A stretch of DNA of 64,000 nt, taken from NCBI RefSeq assembly GCF_022836935.1, contig NZ_CP083239.1, positions 3,238,001 through 3,302,000 of the forward strand, given 5' to 3'. Made by a program: the position numbers and the translations under genes. Within the stretch, counting starts at the first letter, position 1; each line of letters opens with the position of its first letter. Below the pieces are notes generated by a model. That model was not told where the DNA came from and did not search any database. It saw nothing but the letters and a program-made list of their open reading frames with translations. Origin of the DNA: Ancylobacter polymorphus. GTDB lineage: Bacteria > Pseudomonadota > Alphaproteobacteria > Rhizobiales > Xanthobacteraceae. Of this stretch, positions 48,809-61,211 are shown piece after piece.

Positions 48809-49734
48809 TGGGCGGCGTCTCGCACATTGTGGTGGACTGGGGCACGTCGAGCTTCCGCCTGTGGGCGCTGGACCTCGACGGCGTGGTGCGGGCCGAGCGG
48901 CGCAGCGCGCAGGGGCTCGCGGCGTCGGGTGCCGAGGGGTTCGAGCGCGTGCTGGAAGCCCATCTCGACGCGCTCGGCATCGCCGAGGGCGTGCCGGTCA
49001 TGATGTGTGGCATGGTCGGCTCGCGCGCCGGCTGGGTGGAGGCGGCCTATGTCGCCACCCCCGCCGGGCTCGACGGGCTGACCGAGAAGGCGGCGCATGT
49101 GCCCTCCACGCGGCGGCTCATCCGCATCCTGCCCGGCATTGCCCAGCGTGGCGCGGCGGGGGCCGATGTCATGCGCGGGGAGGAAACCCAGCTTCTGCCG
49201 CTGATCCGCGACGGGTTCGAAGGCGTCGCCTGCCTGCCCGGCACCCATTGCAAATGGGTGAGGGTGGAAGGCGGCACGGTCACCGGCTTCGCCACCTTTC
49301 TCACCGGCGAACTGTTCCATTTGCTGCGCAGCGGCTCCGTCGTCGCGCCGGCGGTGGAGGTAGCGCCGCCCGTCGACCCCGCCTCGACGTATTTCGTGCG
49401 CGGCGTCGATGACGGCCTCGCCGCGCCGGAGCTGCTCGGTCGCGACCTGTTTCGCCTGCGGGCCGGCTGGTTGCTGGAGGGCACGTCGCCGGAGGCGACA
49501 CTGGCGCGGCTGTCCGGCCTGCTCATCGGCGCGGAACTGGCGGGTGCGCGGCACTTTGCCGGCGCTTGCCCGGTCGCGCTCATCGCCTCCGGCGCGGCGG
49601 CGGCGCTCTACCGCACCGCGCTGACACGCGCCGGCTTCGCCGCCGTCACCCTCCACGACGCCGAGGACTGCGTGCGCGCCGGTCTGCACGCCGCCGCCCT
49701 CAAGGCGTTCCGGCCGGAAAGGACCACCGAATGA
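48808..49734 (+). CDS. dgoK: 2-dehydro-3-deoxygalactonokinase
   Basis: DgoK phosphorylates 2-keto-3-deoxygalactonate. The 308-residue protein begins with the kinase phosphate loop VVDWGTSSFRLWALD and contains CGMVGSRAGWVEAAYV, LPGTHCKWVRVE and FLTGELFHLLR, all DgoK signatures. The start is ATG 48808; a GTG at 48805 is an equivalent option. It overlaps dgoA by ATGA. It implies that D-galactonate, or a related C6 sugar acid, is used besides pentoses. Confidence 0.92.
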   Translation: MGGVSHIVVDWGTSSFRLWALDLDGVVRAERRSAQGLAASGAEGFERVLEAHLDALGIAEGVPVMMCGMVGSRAGWVEAAYVATPAGLDGLTEKAAHVPSTRRLIRILPGIAQRGAAGADVMRGEETQLLPLIRDGFEGVACLPGTHCKWVRVEGGTVTGFATFLTGELFHLLRSGSVVAPAVEVAPPVDPASTYFVRGVDDGLAAPELLGRDLFRLRAGWLLEGTSPEATLARLSGLLIGAELAGARHFAGACPVALIASGAAAALYRTALTRAGFAAVTLHDAEDCVRAGLHAAALKAFRPERTTE

Positions 49735-50396
49735 ACGCCCCCTTCGCTCCCCGCGTGCCCTGGCCGCAGCTGCGGCGCGGGCTGGTGGCCATTCTGCGCG
49801 GCCTGCGCCCGGAGGAGGCGGAAGCCATTGTCGGCGCGCTGATCGAGGAAGGGCTGGAGGCGATCGAAATCCCGCTCAACTCGCCGGACCCCTTCGCCTC
49901 CATCGAGACCGCTGCCCGCCTCGCGCCAAAGGGCGTGCTCATCGGCGCCGGCACGGTGCTCACCATCGAGGAGGTCGACCTGCTCAACTATGCCGGCGGC
50001 CGGCTGATGGTGAGCCCGAATGTCGATCCGCAGGTGATCGCCCGCGCCGCCCGCCACGGCATGGTGACCATGCCCGGCGTGCTGACCCCGACGGAGGCGT
50101 TCGCCGCGCTGAAGGCCGGGGCGTCGGGGCTCAAATTCTTCCCCGCCAATCTGCTTGGGCCGTCGATCATCCAGGCGATCTCGGTGGTGCTGCCGCCGGG
50201 CACGGTGGTGGGCGCGGTGGGCGGGGTCGGCGAGAACGAGTTCGCTGCCTATGCGGCGGCCGGCATCCGCACCTTCGGCCTTGGCTCCAGCCTGTACCGG
50301 CCCGGCGCCACCGCCGCCGAGGTGCGGGCGAAGGCGCGGGCCATGGTCGCGGCCTATGACGCGGCCTTTCCGATCGAGACACGAGGCGGCGGATGA
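49731..50396 (+). CDS. dgoA: 2-dehydro-3-deoxy-6-phosphogalactonate aldolase
   Basis: This 221-residue class I aldolase cleaves KDPGal to pyruvate and glyceraldehyde-3-phosphate. It has [11 protein letters not shown], the catalytic Glu in [19 protein letters not shown], the Schiff-base Lys in GLKFFPAN and GAVGGVG for phosphate binding. The short length shows it is the stand-alone aldolase without a DgoD fusion. It is coupled to dgoK. Confidence 0.92.
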   Translation: MNAPFAPRVPWPQLRRGLVAILRGLRPEEAEAIVGALIEEGLEAIEIPLNSPDPFASIETAARLAPKGVLIGAGTVLTIEEVDLLNYAGGRLMVSPNVDPQVIARAARHGMVTMPGVLTPTEAFAALKAGASGLKFFPANLLGPSIIQAISVVLPPGTVVGAVGGVGENEFAAYAAAGIRTFGLGSSLYRPGATAAEVRAKARAMVAAYDAAFPIETRGGG

Positions 50397-50491
50397 CCCG
50401 CGCGCCTTCCTGCGGGCTTCCCCGCCAACAATCCGGACCGCCCAAGGCGGCCGTTGAAAACACCCAAGCTGAAACGCTCAAGGAGCTGACG

Positions 50492-51562
50492 ATGAAACGC
50501 CTGACGACGCTTTTCTCCGCAACCGCCTTCGCGCTGGGCGCGCTGGCCCTCGCCCTCCCCGCCTCGGCGGCGGACAAGGGCACGGTCGGCATCGCCATGC
50601 CCACCAAATCCTCCGCCCGCTGGATCGCCGATGGCGACAACATGGTGAAGGTGCTCAAGGAGCGCGGCTACAACACCGATCTGCAATATGCCGAGGACGA
50701 CATCCCCAACCAGCTCTCGCAGATCGAGAACATGGTGACCAAGGGCGCTAAGGTGCTGGTGATCGCCTCCATCGACGGCACCACCCTGTCGGACGTGCTG
50801 AAGCAGGCGCATGACAAGGGCATCAAGGTCATCGCCTATGACCGCCTGATCCGCGAGACGCCGAATGTCGACTATTACGCGACCTTCGACAATTTCCAGG
50901 TCGGCGTGCTGCAGGCGCAGTCGCTGCTCAAGGGCCTCGGCTATCCCGAGAACAAGGGCCCGTTCAACATCGAGCTGTTCGGCGGCTCGCCGGACGACAA
51001 CAACGCCTATTTCTTCTATGACGGCGCCATGTCCGTGCTGAAGCCGCTGATCGACAACGGCACGCTCAAGGTCGCTTCCGGCCAGATGGGCATGGACAAG
51101 GTCTCGACCCTGCGCTGGGACGGCGCCACCGCCCAGGCCCGCATGGATAATCTGCTCAGCGCCTACTACTCCGACAAGACGCTCAACGGCGTGCTCTCGC
51201 CTTATGACGGCCTGTCCATCGGCATCCTGTCCTCGCTCAAGGGCGTGGGCTATGGCTCCGGCAAGATGAAGATGCCCGTCGTCACCGGCCAGGACGCGGA
51301 AGTCCCGTCGATGAAGTCGATCCTCGCCGGCGAGCAGTATTCCACCATCTTCAAGGACACGCGCGAACTCGCCAAGGTGACGGCCGACATGGTCGACGCC
51401 ACCCTGTCCGGCAAGGAGCCGACGGTCAACGACACCAAGACCTACAATAACGGCGTCAAGGTCGTGCCGTCCTACCTGCTCAAGCCGGTCGTCGTCGACA
51501 AGAGCAACTGGGAAGCCGTGCTGATCGGCTCCGGCTACTACAAGCCCGGCCAGATCAACTGA
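50492..51562 (+). CDS. chvE: ChvE-type multiple sugar-binding periplasmic protein
   Basis: ChvE binds D-galactose, L-arabinose, D-glucose, D-xylose and D-fucose and feeds the GguAB transporter; in Agrobacterium it also signals to VirA and chemotaxis. The 356-residue protein has a signal peptide ending at PASAAD and diagnostic segments [49 protein letters not shown] and [15 protein letters not shown]. The ATG follows AAGGAG by six bases. Its ligand range is exactly that of the catabolic genes upstream. Confidence 0.93.
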   Translation: MKRLTTLFSATAFALGALALALPASAADKGTVGIAMPTKSSARWIADGDNMVKVLKERGYNTDLQYAEDDIPNQLSQIENMVTKGAKVLVIASIDGTTLSDVLKQAHDKGIKVIAYDRLIRETPNVDYYATFDNFQVGVLQAQSLLKGLGYPENKGPFNIELFGGSPDDNNAYFFYDGAMSVLKPLIDNGTLKVASGQMGMDKVSTLRWDGATAQARMDNLLSAYYSDKTLNGVLSPYDGLSIGILSSLKGVGYGSGKMKMPVVTGQDAEVPSMKSILAGEQYSTIFKDTRELAKVTADMVDATLSGKEPTVNDTKTYNNGVKVVPSYLLKPVVVDKSNWEAVLIGSGYYKPGQIN

Positions 51563-51580
51563 TCCCCCTACCTGCCGAAC

Positions 51581-51607
51581 GCCGCGCCGGCACCCCGCCG
51601 GCGCGGC
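51581..51607 (+). promoter_or_regulatory. Perfect intercistronic hairpin after chvE
   Basis: GCCGCGCCGGC (51581-51591) pairs perfectly over 11 bases with GCCGGCGCGGC (51597-51607), loop ACCCC, in the 65-base gap before gguA. There is no T-tract. It is likely to stabilise the chvE message and limit gguAB expression, as at the hairpin after the ytfQ-like gene. Confidence 0.6.
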
Positions 51608-51627
51608 CCCGGCCTTTGGACCGATCC

Positions 51628-53174
<1,547 letters not shown>

Positions 53175-53178
<4 letters not shown>

Positions 53179-54362
53179 GCGACACCGCTCTCAAGGACAA
53201 GGCGAGCCACGCCGGCTTCCTGAAAAACAATCTGCGCGAATACGGGATGCTGATCTCGCTCTTCGCCATCATGATCTTTTTCGAGGTGGTGACGAACGGC
53301 ACGCTGCTGCGCCCGCTCAACCTCACCAATCTCGTGCTGCAGAACAGCTACATCGTCATCATGGCGCTGGGCATGCTGCTGGTCATCGTCACCGGCCATA
53401 TCGACCTCTCGGTCGGCTCGGTGGCGGGCTTCATCGGCGCGGTGGCGGCGGTGCTGATGGTGAAGTTCGACCTGCATTTCATCCCGGCGACGCTGATCTG
53501 CCTCGCTTTGGGCGGGCTGATCGGCGCGGCGCAGGGCTATTGGGTGGCCTATTTCAAAATCCCGTCCTTCATCGTCACCCTGGCCGGCATGCTGGTGTTC
53601 AAGGGGCTGGCGCTGGCGATCCTGGCGGGGCAGTCGGTCGGGCCCTTCCCGCCCACCTTCCAGAAGCTGTCCTCCGGCTTCATCCCGGAACTCATCCCCG
53701 ATGCCGGCAACCTCTACCCCACCTCGCTCGCCATCGGCGCCATGCTGGCGCTGGCGATGGTGTGGCTGAACTTCCGCGGCCGCGCCCGGCAGGAAGCCCA
53801 CCACATCCACACCGAGCCCTATGGCTTCTTCCTGGCCAAGAACGCGCTGCTGTTCGCGGTCATTCTCTATTTCGCCTATCTCATCGCCTCGCATCGCGGC
53901 CTGCCCAATGTGCTGGTCATCATGACGGCGCTGATCGCGCTCTATGCCTTCGTGACCACCCGCACCACCATTGGCCGGCAGATCTATGCCGTCGGCGGCA
54001 ACGAGAAGGCGGCGAAGCTCTCCGGCATCAAGACCGAGCGGCTGACCTTCCTCACCTTCGTCAATATGGGCGTGCTGGCGGCGTTGGCCGGCCTCGTCTT
54101 CGCCGCCCGGCTCAACACCGCGACGCCGAAAGCCGGCCTCGGCTTCGAACTCGACGTCATCGCCGCCTGCTTCATCGGTGGCGCCTCGGCCTATGGCGGC
54201 GTCGGCCGTGTCGGCGGGGCGGTCATCGGCGCGCTGATCATGGGCGTGATGAACAACGGCATGTCGATTCTGGGCATCGGCATCGACTACCAGCAGGTGA
54301 TCAAGGGGCTGGTGCTGCTCGGCGCCGTCTGCCTCGACGTGTACAACCAGCGCCGCGCCTGA
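53175..54362 (+). CDS. gguB: GguB, multiple sugar ABC transporter permease
   Basis: The 395-residue inner-membrane permease is of the XylH/GguB type, longer than RbsC, with about 10-12 hydrophobic spans. Motifs are [37 protein letters not shown] and [21 protein letters not shown]. The ATG overlaps the gguA stop. A hairpin follows 9 bases after the stop and probably ends the operon. Confidence 0.92.
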
Positions 54363-54371
54363 GCGGAGACC

Positions 54372-54399
54372 GCCCGGTCGCCTTTAGGGGCGGCCGGGC
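54372..54399 (+). terminator. Hairpin after gguB, weak terminator candidate
   Basis: GCCCGGTCGCC (54372-54382) pairs with GGCGGCCGGGC (54389-54399), 11 pairs with one G-U, around TTTAGG. No T-tract follows, so it may be a message-end structure or Rho-assisted site. A TTGACA at 54414-54419 follows but has no matching -10 at normal spacing. Confidence 0.45.
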
Positions 54400-54476
54400 C
54401 GCCGTCCCGCCGCTTGACAAGGGCGGCGCGCTGGGGGACCCCGGTTGTCCGCATCCCTCGTCACACCCGGCGCGCC

Positions 54477-55601
54477 ATGTTCCGCTTCCTGCATTCCAGC
54501 GACCTGCATCTGGGCAAGCGCTTCGGCAATTTCGCCGGCGATCTGCCCGGCCGGCTGCGCGAGGCGCGCCATGGCGTCATCGCCCGGCTGGCGCAGCACG
54601 CGCGCGAACAGGGCGCCGGCACCATCCTGCTCGCCGGCGACAGCTTCGACACCGAGACCCCCGCGCCGGAGGTGCGGCGGCAGGCGCTGGCGGAAATGCG
54701 CCACCACGCGCCGCTCCGGTGGGTGCTGCTGCCGGGCAATCATGATTCGCTGCAGGCGGCGCCGCTCTGGGCGGCGCTGAAGGCGGAAGCGCCTGATAAT
54801 GTGATCCTCGCCACCGAGCCCCGGCCGCTCGAACTCGCCCCGGGCGTGGTGCTGCTGCCCGCCCCCTGCACCACCCGCCGGCCCGGCCGCGACCTCACGG
54901 AGTGGATGGACGCCCAACCGACCCCGGAGGGCACGCTGCGCCTCGGTCTCGCCCATGGCGCCATCCGCTCGTTTTCGGAGGACGCGGTGGCGGGCGACGT
55001 GATCGCCCCAGACCGTGCCCGCCGCGCCGGCCTCGCCTATCTCGCGCTCGGCGACTGGCACGGGGCGGTGGAGGTCGACCCGCGCACGCGCTACAGCGGC
55101 ACGCCGGAGCCGGACCGCTTCAAGCACGCGGCGCCGGGCACGGCCTTGGCGGTCGGTCTCGCCGGTGTCGACGCGCTGCCGGAGGTGCAGGCCCTCCCGA
55201 CCGCGAGCTTCGCCTGGCGCGAACTCGACCTGCATCTGCTGGAGGGCGACGACCCCCTAGCGGCGCTGGCAGCGCTGCTGCCGGAAGAACGCGCGCGCCG
55301 GCAGACGCTGGCCCGGCTCGTCGCCACCGGCCGCACCGGGCTGGAAGGGCAGGCGGCGCTGCAGCGCGCGGTCGCCGCCGCCGCGCCGGACTTCGCCTTT
55401 CTAGACCTCGACGCCGCCGGCCTTGCCACCGCCTGCGCGCCTGATGACCTCGACCGCATCGACCGGGGCGGCGCGCTGCGCGCGGCGGCCGATGCGCTGC
55501 TGGCGGAAGCGGGCGACCTCGCCCGCTCGGCCGAGGAACGCGACGTGGCCCGTGCCGCGCTGGCACGGCTCTATTCCCTGGCACAGGCGAGCGCACCATG
55601 A
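54477..55601 (+). CDS. Calcineurin-like metallophosphoesterase, SbcD/YhaO-like DNA nuclease
   Basis: The 374-residue protein probably is the nuclease partner of the next gene. Metal motifs are SSDLHLGKRF (residues about 7-16), LLAGDSFD, LLPGNHDS, LAHGAIRS and LALGDWHGA, the complete Mre11/SbcD set. The ATG at 54477 starts MFRFLHSSDLHLG, the family N-terminus. The C-terminal ~130 residues are an Ala/Leu-rich helical domain. Overlap with the ATPase gene by ATGA supports a functional complex. Confidence 0.87.
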   Translation: MFRFLHSSDLHLGKRFGNFAGDLPGRLREARHGVIARLAQHAREQGAGTILLAGDSFDTETPAPEVRRQALAEMRHHAPLRWVLLPGNHDSLQAAPLWAALKAEAPDNVILATEPRPLELAPGVVLLPAPCTTRRPGRDLTEWMDAQPTPEGTLRLGLAHGAIRSFSEDAVAGDVIAPDRARRAGLAYLALGDWHGAVEVDPRTRYSGTPEPDRFKHAAPGTALAVGLAGVDALPEVQALPTASFAWRELDLHLLEGDDPLAALAALLPEERARRQTLARLVATGRTGLEGQAALQRAVAAAAPDFAFLDLDAAGLATACAPDDLDRIDRGGALRAAADALLAEAGDLARSAEERDVARAALARLYSLAQASAP

Positions 55602-58233
55602 AGATTTCCGCGCTGCGGCTGTTCAATGTGAAGCGCTTCGCCCAGCGTGGAGTCGCCATCGAGAACATTGGCGACGGCGTCAACGTGCTGTGCGCGGTGA
55701 ACGAATTCGGCAAGTCCACCAGCTTCGAGGCGCTGCACGCGCTGTTCTTCCAGCCGCATTCCGGCACGCCGGGCGATGTGCAGCGGCTGCGGCCCTATAG
55801 CGGCGGCAGCCCGCTGGTGGAGGCCGACATCGCCACCGAGGCGGGCCGCTTCCGTCTCACCAAGCAATATTATGGCGGCCGCTTCGCCCGCGTCACCGAT
55901 CTCGCCTCCGGCCGGTTGCTGGCGCAGGCGGACGAGGCGGAGGCCTTCATCGCCGGGCTGATCCGGGGCGGCACTGCCGGGCCGGCCGGGCTGCTCTGGG
56001 TGCGGCAGGGCCTCACCGGCATCGAGAAGCGCAGCAAATCGGAAGAGGACAGCGAGAAGCAGGTGCGCGCCAGCCTGCTGGAATCGGTGCAGGGCGAGGT
56101 CGAAGCCGTCACCGGCGGGCGGCGCATGGCGGAGATCATGGCGGCGACGCAGGCGGCGCTGGCCGATCTCGTCACCGCCACCGGCCGGCCCAAGGCCGGT
56201 GGGCGCTACGCCGCCGCGCTCGACGCGCGCGACGGCCTGATCGAGCAGGAGCAGCGGCTGGCCGCCGATGTGCGGGCGCTGCGTGAGGCGCTGGACCGGC
56301 GCGCGCAGGCGCTCAAGCGGCTCGCCGAGCTGGACCAGCAGGAGGAGCGGCAGGCGCGGCACCGCGCGGTGGAGAGCGCGCAGGCCGCCTTCGACGCCGC
56401 CAAGGCGCAGGGCGAGGCGCTGCGCGCCGCCGAGGCCGAGGCCGGGCTGGCGCGCGAGCGCCGCGATGCCGCCGAGCGCGAACTCACCGCCTATCGCAAC
56501 GTGCTCGCCACGGCGCAGGCGCATGCGGCGGCGATGGCCGAGGCCGAGCAGCGGCGCGCGGCGGCGGTGGCGCGGCGCCAGTCCGCCGGGGCGGAGCTGC
56601 AACGGGTGCAGGCTGAGCTTGTCGCAGCCGAAGCGGCGGAGGATGCGGCGCGCCAGCGTCTCACCCGTGCCGAGGCGGCGTCGACGGCGCGCGAGGCACG
56701 GGCGCGGCAGGCGGCATTGGCCGAGCGGCTCGCCGCCGCCGAAGCGGCACGGCAGGCGCTGGAAGCCGCCGATGCCGCGCTAGCCCTCGCCAAGCTGCCG
56801 CCCGGCAGCCTCGACGAGTTGCAGGCGCTGGAGATTGACATCGCCAAACGCCGCGCGGTGGAAGAGGCGGCACGCCCCTCGGTGACCATCGAATACGCGC
56901 CCGACGCCGCCCCCCTGCTCATGGACGGCACGCCGCTGGGCGAGGGCGAGGAGCGTGGCTATGACGGGCAGGCGCGGCTCACCCTGCCCGGCCTCGGTAC
57001 GCTCACTTTGCGTTCCAACCGCGCTGCGCCGACCGATAGCCGGCTCAAAGAGGCGCAGGCGCGCCACCGCGCCTTGCTTTCCGCTCTGGGGGTCGAGGAC
57101 CTCGCCGCCGCCCGCGCCCGGCAGATGCGGGCGCAGCAGATCGAAACCGAGCGGCGCGAGGGGCCGGCCCGCCTCGCCCTGCTCGCCCCGGAAGGGCTGG
57201 CACGGCTGCGCGAGGAGGTGGCCGCGGGCGCCGGGCTCGGCGCGGAGCTGCCCGAAACCGAGGACGAGCCCGCCGCGCTGCGCGCCGCCCTCGCGGCGGC
57301 GGAGGAGCGGCGCGCCCTCGCCCGGCAGGCGCTGCGGGCGGCCGAGCCGCTGCGCGCCCGCGCCGACGAGGCGTTCGTCGAGGCGGAAACGGCGCTTGCC
57401 GGACTGAAGGCCGAGCACGCGCAGATCGCGGCCCTGCTCGGCCCGGAGGACGCGCGCCCGGCCCGCGCGGACGCACTGGCGCGCCGGCGCGACGAGCTGC
57501 AACGCCTGTTCACGGATGCCGAAGCGCAGATGCAGCGCCACCGCGCCGGCGCGTTCGATCTCGCCACGGCCGAGGCGGCGCTGCGCCGTGCCCGCTCGGT
57601 GGAGGAAGCCGCGACGAAGGAAGCGGCGACGCTGCGCGAGACCCTTGCCGGGCTCAATGCGCAGATCGGCACCCGCGCGGACGAGGCGGTGGAGGAAATG
57701 TGGGGCGAGGCGAAAGAGGCGCTCGCCGCCGCCACCGCCCGCGCGGAAGGCTTCAAGGCCGAGGTGCGGGTGCTGCAGCGCCTCGCCACCGCGCTGGAGG
57801 CGGCGCGGGCGCAGGCGCGCGATCTCTATCTGAGGCCGGTCATGGCCGAACTCTCGCCGCTGCTCGGGCTGTTGTTCGACGATGCCGCCATCACCTTCGA
57901 CGACAGGACGCTGCTCCCGCAGACGCTGCGCCGCAACGGGCATGAGGAGGAGGTGGAACGGCTGAGCGGGGGCATGCGCGAGCAGCTCTCCGTGCTCACC
58001 CGCCTCGCCTTCGCCCGTCTGCTCGCCCGCGACGGGCGGCCGGCGCCGGTCATTCTCGACGACGCGCTGGTCTATTCCGACGATGACCGCATCGAGCGCA
58101 TGTTCGACGCGCTGCACCGCCAGTCGCGCGACCAGCAGATCATCGTCTTCTCCTGCCGCCAGCGCGCCTTCCAGAAGCTCGGCGGCCATGTGCTTGCCAT
58201 GACCGACTGGCAGCCCGGCGCGGGCACCGCCAG

Positions 58234-58237
<4 letters not shown>
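55598..58237 (+). CDS. SMC-like ATPase of the YhaN/SbcC type
   Basis: The 879-residue protein has an N-terminal P-loop (CAVNEFGKSTSFEAL, about residues 30-44), a long coiled-coil centre of Ala/Arg/Glu-rich helices, and a C-terminal ABC signature ERLSGGMREQLSVLTRLAFARLL followed by Walker B PVILDDALVYSDDDR. The first P-loop Gly is Cys. Only two cysteines are seen (near residues 30 and 860), so no CxxC zinc hook exists; this resembles YhaN rather than true Rad50/SbcC. It probably works with the phosphoesterase in DNA end processing. Its stop shares bases with the convergent oxidase stop. Confidence 0.85.
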
Positions 58238-59646
<1,409 letters not shown>

Positions 59647-59740
59647 GCGTGCCGCCCTTCTTCCCCTGCCCTCGCGCGGGCCGGGGGAGATAGCCGGCGC
59701 GCGGCACGGCTGGCAAGCCGTCGCGTTGGGGGAGGCGCGC

Positions 59741-60436
59741 TCAGATGCGGGCGAGGATGGCGCCGGCGAGGCGGGCGACCGTGGCGACATGGGCGCGGCT
59801 CGCCTCATAGGCGCCCTCCCCGTCCCGCTGCATAAGCGCGCCATGGAGGCGCCGCATCTCGGCGATGGCGTCGGCATGGCGGCCCTGCTGGGCGATGGTC
59901 ATGGAGCGCAGATGGTTGATGCGGGCATTGAGCGAGCGCACCACCTCCCACGCCACTTCCTTGCCGGCGGCCACAAACAGCTTCTCGTAGAATTCCGTGG
60001 TCCGCCGCAGCACCTCGCGCGGGCTGCCGGTGCGAAAGGCGGCGTCGATCTCGTCGATCACTCCGCCAAGCTCGGCAATCGCCGCCTCCGGGGCGTTGAG
60101 CGCGCAGGCCCGCGCCGCCTCGCTCTCCAGCAGCGCGCGGATTTCATAGATCTGCGCCGCCTGCGCCGGGTCGGGCTTGGTCACGGCCGGGCCCTGATGC
60201 GGAATGGTTTCCACCAGCCCCTCGGCTTCGAGATGGCGCAGCACCTCGCGCACCACGCTGCGGCTCACCCCCAGCCTTTCGCACAGCTGGCGCTCCACCA
60301 GCCGCTCACCGGGCTTGAAGCGGAAATCGAGAATGGCGTCGCGCATCTTTTCCAGCGTCAGGCTGCGCAGCGTCGGCACGCTGCGCTCGACCTTCATCTC
60401 TTCGCCGGCAGCGGTGGATTCGGTTGTCGCGACCAT
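59741..60436 (-). CDS. GntR-family (FCD) transcriptional regulator
   Basis: The 231-residue regulator has a winged helix (RSLTLEKMRDAILDF, CERLGVSRSVVREVL) and an FCD domain (IYEIRALLESEAARACAL; LFVAAGKEVAWEVVRSLNARI; MRRLHGALMQRD). It is transcribed divergently from the DUF1185 gene. The intergenic region carries ATGGTATACCAT, a classic GntR-type palindrome, about 65 bases from its own start. It is likely to repress both directions and be released by a pathway intermediate. Confidence 0.88.
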   Translation of the reverse strand: MVATTESTAAGEEMKVERSVPTLRSLTLEKMRDAILDFRFKPGERLVERQLCERLGVSRSVVREVLRHLEAEGLVETIPHQGPAVTKPDPAQAAQIYEIRALLESEAARACALNAPEAAIAELGGVIDEIDAAFRTGSPREVLRRTTEFYEKLFVAAGKEVAWEVVRSLNARINHLRSMTIAQQGRHADAIAEMRRLHGALMQRDGEGAYEASRAHVATVARLAGAILARI

Positions 60437-60485
60437 CTCTGTCTCCGTTCCCGCCTCTTGTCGCCCGAGCGGCGCGGGATGACAA

Positions 60486-60513
60486 TTGACTCGATTGTCT
60501 TATGGTATACCAT
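60486..60513 (+). promoter_or_regulatory. Promoter-like pair overlapped by GntR operator ATGGTATACCAT
   Basis: The perfect 12-base palindrome ATGGTATACCAT lies at 60502-60513; TGGTATACCA is the core known for FadR-subfamily GntR regulators. A -35-like TTGACT (60486-60491) with a 16-base spacer leads to TACCAT (60508-60513), so the operator would cover the -10 region of the plus-strand operon, 78 bases before the DUF1185 start. The site is in the 154-base divergent gap beside the regulator gene. Confidence 0.65.
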
Positions 60514-60590
60514 CATACGGAACTTGAAGCCATCGTCGCTGGACGACTGCCCGCACGGCGCCGCTCAGCCCGTCTTTCGTGAGACAGATC

Positions 60591-61211
60591 ATGCCGTTGC
60601 AGCTGCGCAAGCTCGTCACCTATGCCGAGACCACCTTCATCGAGGGCGGCCGCGCCGCCGCCTCGCCGCTGCGGCTCTATGCGGCGGCGGCGGTGCTCAC
60701 CAATCCGTGGGCGGGGCGCGGCTTTGTCGAAGACCTGAAGCCGGAGATTCACGACATCGCCCCCCAGCTCGGCGCGCTGCTGACCGAGGAAATCCTGCGC
60801 ATGGCCGGCTCGGGCGAGGCGGTGGAAGCCTATGGCAAGGCGGCGATCGTCGGCACGTCCGGCGAGGTGGAGCACGCCTCGGCGCTGATCCACACGCTGC
60901 GCTTCGGCAATCACTACCGCAAGGCGGTCGGCGCCAAGAGCTATCTCGCCTTCACCAATACGCGCGGCGGGCCGAACGCTTCCATCGCCATTCCGCTGAT
61001 GGACAAGCTGGATGAGGGGCGCCGCTCGCATTACCTCACCATCCAGTTCGCCATCAATGATGCCCCGGCGCCGGACGAAATCGTCGTCGCGCTCGGCGCC
61101 TCCATTGGCGGGCGCCCGCATCACCGCATCGGCGACCGCTATCAGGACCTGAAGGAACTCGGCTCCACCCAGGGCCTCGACGCCGCCCCGGCGAGCGGCT
61201 CCCATGGCTGA
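60591..61211 (+). CDS. DUF1185 (amino acid synthesis family) protein
   Basis: The 206-residue protein belongs to the PF06684 family of unknown biochemical function (LQLRKLVTYAETTFIEGGRAAASPLRLYAAAAVLTNPWAGR; VGTSGEVEHASALIHTLRFG; SIGGRPHHRIGDRYQDL). Its fold has been linked to a chorismate-mutase-like core, but no activity is settled. An upstream GTG at 60579 could add four residues. First in the plus-strand operon with a hydrolase/reductase fusion and an LLM oxidoreductase; it overlaps the fusion gene by eight bases. Confidence 0.85.
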   Translation: MPLQLRKLVTYAETTFIEGGRAAASPLRLYAAAAVLTNPWAGRGFVEDLKPEIHDIAPQLGALLTEEILRMAGSGEAVEAYGKAAIVGTSGEVEHASALIHTLRFGNHYRKAVGAKSYLAFTNTRGGPNASIAIPLMDKLDEGRRSHYLTIQFAINDAPAPDEIVVALGASIGGRPHHRIGDRYQDLKELGSTQGLDAAPASGSHG

